The translations under genes and the position numbers were made by a program. 11,463 nt of DNA from Sedimenticola sp. Its GTDB lineage: Bacteria > Pseudomonadota > Gammaproteobacteria > Chromatiales > Chromatiaceae. The notes beneath the pieces were generated by a model, which was not told the origin of the DNA, searched no databases, and worked only from the letters and a program-made list of their open reading frames with translations. Of the stretch, positions 7,812 to 11,463 are shown piece after piece (within the stretch, counting starts at the first letter, position 1; each line of letters opens with the position of its first letter). Location: the NCBI GenBank assembly GCA_027038775.1, contig JALWGP010000192.1, forward strand, positions 1 through 11,463, written 5' to 3'.

Positions 7812-8672
7812 TCAGTCTCTCCCAGAAGGCGTGGCCTGTCTGTCGGTGGCGGCGGAACTCCCTGTAGGCAGATTCCTACAAAGCTGTCCCAGGCCCTCCA
7901 CGATGCGGGGGCCAGGGCGCTCCAGGGTTGGATCGACGGGGACGACCCTGCTTCCGCCGCCCGCCGCTTCCGGGTTCCCGGTGAGCACCAGGTCGTGGGG
8001 GCGGGCGAGCAGGGCTTCGCGGCTGACGGTGACGATGCCCGCCGGCACATCGGCGAAGACGTTCACGAGCCGGGCCCTTGCCAGCACCTCGTTGAGCCAG
8101 TGACGGCCGCCGAGGGTCATGGGCGGACTGGGCCAGATCTCGTAGTAGACGCGCAGGAGCGGGGCGTTGCGCCTGCGGGCGCAGGCGGCTTCGAGCGCCC
8201 GCTCGAAGGTGCCCGCGGCCTCCGCGCCCGCCCGCGGCACGCCGGCCAGGCGGGCGAGCTTCCTCAACGATTCGGCGATCTCCGCCAGGGTGCGGGGTTC
8301 GCTGCGGTAGACGGGGATGCCGATGCGTTCCAGCCAGCGCAGGTCGGCGGGGCGGTTCCCCGAGGCCCAGGCCACCACCAGGTCGGGCCGCAGGAGCAGC
8401 AGCCGCTCGCGGTCCAGGGGACCCAGGGAGGCCACCCTGGGAACGCCGTCGAGGCTTCGCGGGTAGTCGGTGAAATCGGCCACGGCGACCAGGCGGGATT
8501 CCAGTCCCAGGGCCAGGAGCAGCTCGGTGGCGTGGGGGGAGAGAGTGACGATGCGCCGGGCGGGCGCTTCCAGGGTCACGCGGTGGTCGAGGTCGTCGGT
8601 GACCTGCAGGTTGGCCGGTGCCGGGAGTGGCACAGCGAGCAGCGTGATCAGCGGAAGGAGGAGGGCCCTCAT
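7812..8672 (-). CDS. BtuF-like cobalamin ABC-transporter substrate-binding protein
   Basis: A 286-residue periplasmic binding protein of the helical-backbone (BtuF/FepB-type) family, likely capturing vitamin B12 for an ABC importer. A signal peptide covers about residues 1-20 (MRALLLPLITLLAVPLPAPA). Conserved blocks follow E. coli BtuF in order: RRIVTLSPHATELLLALG (39-56), DFTDYPRSLDGVPRVASL, LLLLRPDLVVAWASGN (91-106), SREALLARPHDLVLTGNP (217-233) and GPRIVEGLGQLCRNL (254-268). W102 lies where a B12-contacting Trp occurs in BtuF. Homology ends near residue 268. The last 18 residues (PTGSSAATDRQATPSGRD) are read through the likely promoter of the downstream sRNA. The start ATG overlaps the ampD stop by 4 bp (ATGA). 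No btuC, btuD or cobalamin riboswitch is in the window, so the ligand is inferred. Confidence 0.88.
   Translation of the reverse strand: MRALLLPLITLLAVPLPAPANLQVTDDLDHRVTLEAPARRIVTLSPHATELLLALGLESRLVAVADFTDYPRSLDGVPRVASLGPLDRERLLLLRPDLVVAWASGNRPADLRWLERIGIPVYRSEPRTLAEIAESLRKLARLAGVPRAGAEAAGTFERALEAACARRRNAPLLRVYYEIWPSPPMTLGGRHWLNEVLARARLVNVFADVPAGIVTVSREALLARPHDLVLTGNPEAAGGGSRVVPVDPTLERPGPRIVEGLGQLCRNLPTGSSAATDRQATPSGRD
7863..7880 (-). promoter_or_regulatory. GacA/UvrY-box-like 18-bp palindrome upstream of the putative sRNA
   Basis: On the minus strand the sequence is TGTAGGAATCTGCCTACA, a perfect inverted repeat TGTAGG-N6-CCTACA. The established upstream activating sequence of Gac-controlled rsm genes is TGTAAG-N6-CTTACA, so spacing and length are identical and one base per half-site differs, symmetrically. 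It lies about 55-72 bp upstream of the predicted sRNA 5' end. It is fully inside the coding frame of the btuF-like gene (codons for CRNLPT). Confidence 0.7.
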
Positions 8673-9220
8673 TCCGGCTCTTCCAGCCCGGCGCGGAAGC
8701 GTTTCCAGTCAAAGGCCGGGCCCGGGTCGGTCTTGCGCCCGGGGGCGATGTCGCAGTGGCCGACGATCCGTTCCGGGGTGATGGCCGGGAAGTGCGTCAT
8801 GATCTGCCGGGTCACCCTGCAGAGGACCCGGTACTGGATGTCCGTGTAGGGTACCTGGTCCGCTCCCTCCAGCTCGATGCCGACGGAGAAGTCGTTGCAC
8901 CTTTCACGCCCCTGGAAAGAGGAGACGCCGGCGTGCCAGGCCCGCTGCTCCAGGGGCACGAACTGGACCAGCTCGCCGTCCCTGCGGATCAGGAGATGGC
9001 TGGAGACGCGCAGCCCGTGGATTTCGGCAAAAAAGGGGTGGCGGTGCCTGGGCAGCCGGTTGAGGAAGAGCTGCTCGATCCAGGGGCCCCCGAAGGCGTT
9101 GGCCGGAAGGCTGATGCCGTGGATCACCAGCAGGTCCACCTCGACGCCAGCCGGTCGTTCGTCCCGGTTGGGAGAGGGAAGCCTGCGGGCCTCCTCGAGC
9201 CAGTTTTCGAGCCTCGTCAT
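8669..9220 (-). CDS. ampD: 1,6-anhydro-N-acetylmuramyl-L-alanine amidase AmpD
   Basis: Cytoplasmic zinc amidase of peptidoglycan recycling that releases the stem peptide from 1,6-anhydroMurNAc-peptides. Its loss derepresses ampC beta-lactamase in species that have AmpR. The protein has 183 residues, the same as E. coli AmpD. Zinc ligands H34 (LLVIHGISLP), H155 (IVGHCDIAPGRKTDPGPAF) and D165 are present. So are the catalytic E116 (SVGIELEG), K163, and the substrate-region blocks VSSHLLIRRDG and RAWHAGVSSFQGRERCND. The start ATG at 9220 lacks a strong Shine-Dalgarno. Its stop overlaps the btuF-like start (ATGA), so the two are probably one mRNA ending at 7688. A weak hairpin with T tracts lies just upstream (see findings). 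Confidence 0.96.
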   Translation of the reverse strand: MTRLENWLEEARRLPSPNRDERPAGVEVDLLVIHGISLPANAFGGPWIEQLFLNRLPRHRHPFFAEIHGLRVSSHLLIRRDGELVQFVPLEQRAWHAGVSSFQGRERCNDFSVGIELEGADQVPYTDIQYRVLCRVTRQIMTHFPAITPERIVGHCDIAPGRKTDPGPAFDWKRFRAGLEEPE

Positions 9221-9511
9221 GGCAGGGTGAGCAAAAAAATTCGAAAAAATGTCTATGATCGTTTAGACTCAATAACTTGAAGGGGATTTGTAAAAAAATA
9301 GTTTAAAATTCGATCCACAGGAAGGCCCGGAACGGGAAGCCGAGGCGCTGCAGCAGGTGCCCCATCCGGGCTTCCAAGGGGAGGCGCTCCCATGAAATCC
9401 TTCTCCTGCGGCGATGCTCCAGGTCCCGTTGCATGGCGTCCGTCACAGTCGCCAGGAAAGGATTCTTGCACAATTGCTGCCCCGGTGCCTTTCCTTTGAA
9501 GAGCTGCGTTC
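9221..9511. other. 291-nt divergent intergenic region between ampD and the DUF1631 gene
   Basis: The half nearest ampD (9231-9312) is strikingly AT-rich for this GC-rich window. It has A tracts on the plus strand at 9233-9239, 9244-9249 and 9292-9298, the first two about one helical turn apart. It also has a GTCTA/TAGAC dyad (9251-9268) and a small TCAA-N4-TTGA dyad (9269-9280). The half nearest the DUF1631 gene is GC-rich, with a GGGAG-GCG-CTCCC hairpin at 9379-9391. A 35-codon open frame with a good Shine-Dalgarno occupies 9392-9499. No promoter with two convincing boxes was found for either gene, though both must be transcribed from here or from outside. Confidence 0.6.
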
Positions 9512-11463
9512 ATGGCCAAACCTTATAAATCGGTGCTGACCCGCCACCAGCTCCAGCAGCTGGCCGGGCTTTTCCGGCGCCGGCTGGAGGCGTGGCTGGA
9601 ACAGCAGCTCGACCCCTATTTCGCCAGCCTGGAAGAGAGCTTCTTCAGCCATGCCGAGCAGGCGGCCAGTGACGCGTTGCGCCAGGGATATACGCACGCG
9701 GTGCAGGAGTTGGGCAGGAAACGTGGGGAGCTGGGGCTGGCGTTCCGCAACAACCTGCTCAAGGCGGTGGAGACCTTCTTTCTCCACTACGAGGCCTACC
9801 TGGAGGAGTTCATCCACGGTTTCACCGCCTCCACCGCCACGCCCGAGTCGCTGGAGCTGGTGAACAACGAAAAGCTGGAGGAGGACCTGGTGGTCCTGAG
9901 GACCTCCCACCGGGCCGCCAGCAATCTGCAGCCCGGCCACAAGGAGATGGTCTCCTACATGGCCGCCGTGGTGCAGCCCAAGGATCTTCCGCAGAACGGC
10001 ACGCCGCTGTCGCCCCAGGTGATCGCCAACTGCATGCGCATGGCGCTTTCCGGTTGGGAAGGAACCGCCGCCTCGCGCTTTCTCTTCTACCAGGTGCTGG
10101 CCGACCGGATGTTGCCGGAACTGGTGGCGCTCTATCCCTCCCTGATCCGGGCGTTGCAGAAGATGGGGCTGGAACCGGTCCAGGTCCAGGTGAAGGTGAA
10201 GCGGCCGCATCCGCGCCAGCGCGCGCTGCCGCTCTCGGGCTACGCCCCCATGGCCACGGGGCGGCAGGGAAACAGCCGGCTGGAGGGCGAGGAGGCTGCC
10301 CTCTTCTCGGTGCTCAGCCTGATGCGCCAGCTCGGTGACGAGGACCGGGAGTTTCTCGGCATGGTGGGGTCGGTGGCCGGCGCCGCCCGTTCCTCGGGTG
10401 CCGCGATGAAGCCGGAGTCGCTGGCCCGGGTGGTGCGAGGGCTGCTGCAAAACCATTTCCGGGAGGTGGTCGGGCTGGAGGAGACCCGTGCGATCCAGGA
10501 GTCCTGGAAGCGGGACCTGGTGCAGGGCCTGAAGCGGCGGATGGAGGAGGAGCAGCTCCGGCTGCACAACCTCGACCAGCAGATCATCGACATCGTTACC
10601 ATGCTGTTCGATTTCGTGCTGGACGATTCCCTGATTCCCGATTCCATGAAGGTGCTGCTGATCCGCCTGCAGATGCCGGTGCTCCAGATCGCCATTCGCG
10701 ACAAGACCTTTCTCACCAACAGCCGGCACCCGGCCCGCGTGCTGGTCAACAATCTTTCGCGGGCGGCAGTGCGCTGGGTGGACGTGGGGGACTACTCCGA
10801 CGACAGCGTCTACGGCATGATCCGCAATTCGGTGGAGCGCATCCTGCAGGGGGATGGCAGGGACCCCGGGCTCTACCTCGAGGTGAACCGCGATTTCGAG
10901 GAGTTCCTGGCCCAGGAAGAGCGTGGGGCGAGGGTGGCCGAAGAGCGGATCTCCCAGGTGGCGAGAGGCAAGGAGCAGCTGGCCATGGCGCGTCGCCGGG
11001 TCGCCGACATCCTGGACGGGCTCGTCACCGAGGAGCTGCCCGAAGTGGTCCGCCAGATCCTGGAGGATGCGTGGCGGGACGTGCTGACCCTCATCCTGCT
11101 GCGGGAAGGCGAGGAGAGCGATGCCTGGCGGGAGGCCTTGGGGGTGGCCCGGCGGCTCGCGCACAGCGTGTGGGGCGAGGAGATCGAGCAACAGCGCGAC
11201 CGGTTCGTTGCGGAGATCCCGCAGCTGCTGGGCGAACTGCGCCGGGGATTTGCCTCCATCGCCTACGATTCCAAGAAGTCGGCGCAGTTGCTGGAGAAGC
11301 TGGAAGCCTGTCACGAGGCCGCCTCCCGGGGGGGCGCCTCCGTGACCGTCTCCTGCGCCCGTGCGACGACAACCGGGAAGGAAAAGGCGGGGGACGAAAC
11401 GGCCGGATCCGCCGAGCCCGACCGCTACGACCAGCTGGTGCAATCGCTGAGGGAGGGCGACTG
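9512..11463 (+). CDS. DUF1631-family protein (partial, runs off the right end)
   Basis: An uninterrupted frame of 650 codons from ATG 9512 to the window edge, with GAAGAG 8 nt before the start. The protein is soluble, helical and highly charged, with no signal peptide or membrane segment. Recognisable features are MAKPYKSVLTRHQLQQLAG, an LELVNNEKLEEDLV segment, and the central LDQQIIDIVTMLFDFVLDDS followed by LIPDSMKVLLIRLQMPVLQI. FLTNSRHPARVLVNNLSRA comes next, and then a coiled-coil-like Arg/Glu-rich stretch. This pattern matches DUF1631 (PF07793), a family of roughly 700-800 residues sometimes mislabelled thymidine phosphorylase. The visible end (YDQLVQSLREGD) resembles the entry to the C-terminal module of these proteins, so about 100 residues are probably missing. 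Biochemical function is not established. It is divergent from ampD. Long minus-strand frames over it are shadows. Confidence 0.88.
   Translation, partial: MAKPYKSVLTRHQLQQLAGLFRRRLEAWLEQQLDPYFASLEESFFSHAEQAASDALRQGYTHAVQELGRKRGELGLAFRNNLLKAVETFFLHYEAYLEEFIHGFTASTATPESLELVNNEKLEEDLVVLRTSHRAASNLQPGHKEMVSYMAAVVQPKDLPQNGTPLSPQVIANCMRMALSGWEGTAASRFLFYQVLADRMLPELVALYPSLIRALQKMGLEPVQVQVKVKRPHPRQRALPLSGYAPMATGRQGNSRLEGEEAALFSVLSLMRQLGDEDREFLGMVGSVAGAARSSGAAMKPESLARVVRGLLQNHFREVVGLEETRAIQESWKRDLVQGLKRRMEEEQLRLHNLDQQIIDIVTMLFDFVLDDSLIPDSMKVLLIRLQMPVLQIAIRDKTFLTNSRHPARVLVNNLSRAAVRWVDVGDYSDDSVYGMIRNSVERILQGDGRDPGLYLEVNRDFEEFLAQEERGARVAEERISQVARGKEQLAMARRRVADILDGLVTEELPEVVRQILEDAWRDVLTLILLREGEESDAWREALGVARRLAHSVWGEEIEQQRDRFVAEIPQLLGELRRGFASIAYDSKKSAQLLEKLEACHEAASRGGASVTVSCARATTTGKEKAGDETAGSAEPDRYDQLVQSLREGD

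Noticed and set aside
7797-8849. 350-codon plus-strand frame across the sRNA region, the btuF-like gene and ampD
   Set aside because: Antisense to two genes with clear family motifs; the protein is low-complexity Gly/Gln/Val.
9277-9309. TTGAAG and TAAAAT as a promoter for the DUF1631 gene
   Set aside because: The spacer would be 21 bases, too long for a sigma70 promoter; no better pairing was found.
9253-9519. 88-codon minus-strand frame upstream of ampD
   Set aside because: Overlaps the start of the DUF1631 gene, has low-complexity Pro/Ala content and no family resemblance.
9443-11443. 666-codon minus-strand frame near the right end
   Set aside because: Antisense shadow of the DUF1631 gene; composition dominated by His/Gln/Leu with no recognisable domain.

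Overview
The window reads as a chromosomal housekeeping segment of a GC-rich gammaproteobacterium. The cluster rpsT / murJ / ribF / ileS / lspA is a gammaproteobacterial arrangement and the encoded proteins match that class closely. A more exact placement (for example Chromatiales or Ectothiorhodospiraceae-like) would be a guess.

Layout. The 3' end of sucD (+) enters from the left and is followed by a small hairpin and then a strong bidirectional terminator shared with convergent rpsT (-). rpsT has a near-consensus sigma70 promoter (TTGACA-N17-CATAAT). Divergent from it, after a short REP-like repeat array, runs the plus-strand string murJ, a secreted discoidin-type protein of unknown function, ribF, ileS and lspA. 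Its last four genes overlap or touch, as in an operon. The unknown gene interrupts the usual murJ-ribF neighbourhood. On the minus strand, ampD and a BtuF-like cobalamin-binding protein gene overlap by 4 bp and converge on lspA. Divergent from ampD, after a 291-nt partly AT-rich gap, a DUF1631-family gene opens on the plus strand and runs off the right end.

Most interesting region. Between the convergent ends of lspA and the btuF-like gene (about 7688-7808, minus strand) I see what looks like an unannotated small RNA of the RsmY/RsmZ/CsrB type. It has seven GGA motifs in about 120 nt, against one on the other strand. Two hairpins present AGGGAN hexaloops, one of them almost the CsrA SELEX consensus, and a long-range stem encloses the array. 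A strong intrinsic terminator carries a seventh GGA in its loop. About 55 bp upstream, inside the last codons of the btuF-like gene, lies TGTAGG-N6-CCTACA, which has the length, spacing and nearly the sequence of the GacA/UvrY box. Together these suggest a Gac/Rsm regulatory RNA whose promoter is embedded in a coding region and whose terminator overlaps the end of lspA.

How the genes work together. Envelope functions dominate: MurJ flips lipid II, LspA matures lipoproteins, AmpD recycles muropeptides, and the discoidin and BtuF-like proteins are exported. RibF supplies FMN/FAD, IleS and S20 serve translation, and SucD belongs to the TCA cycle.
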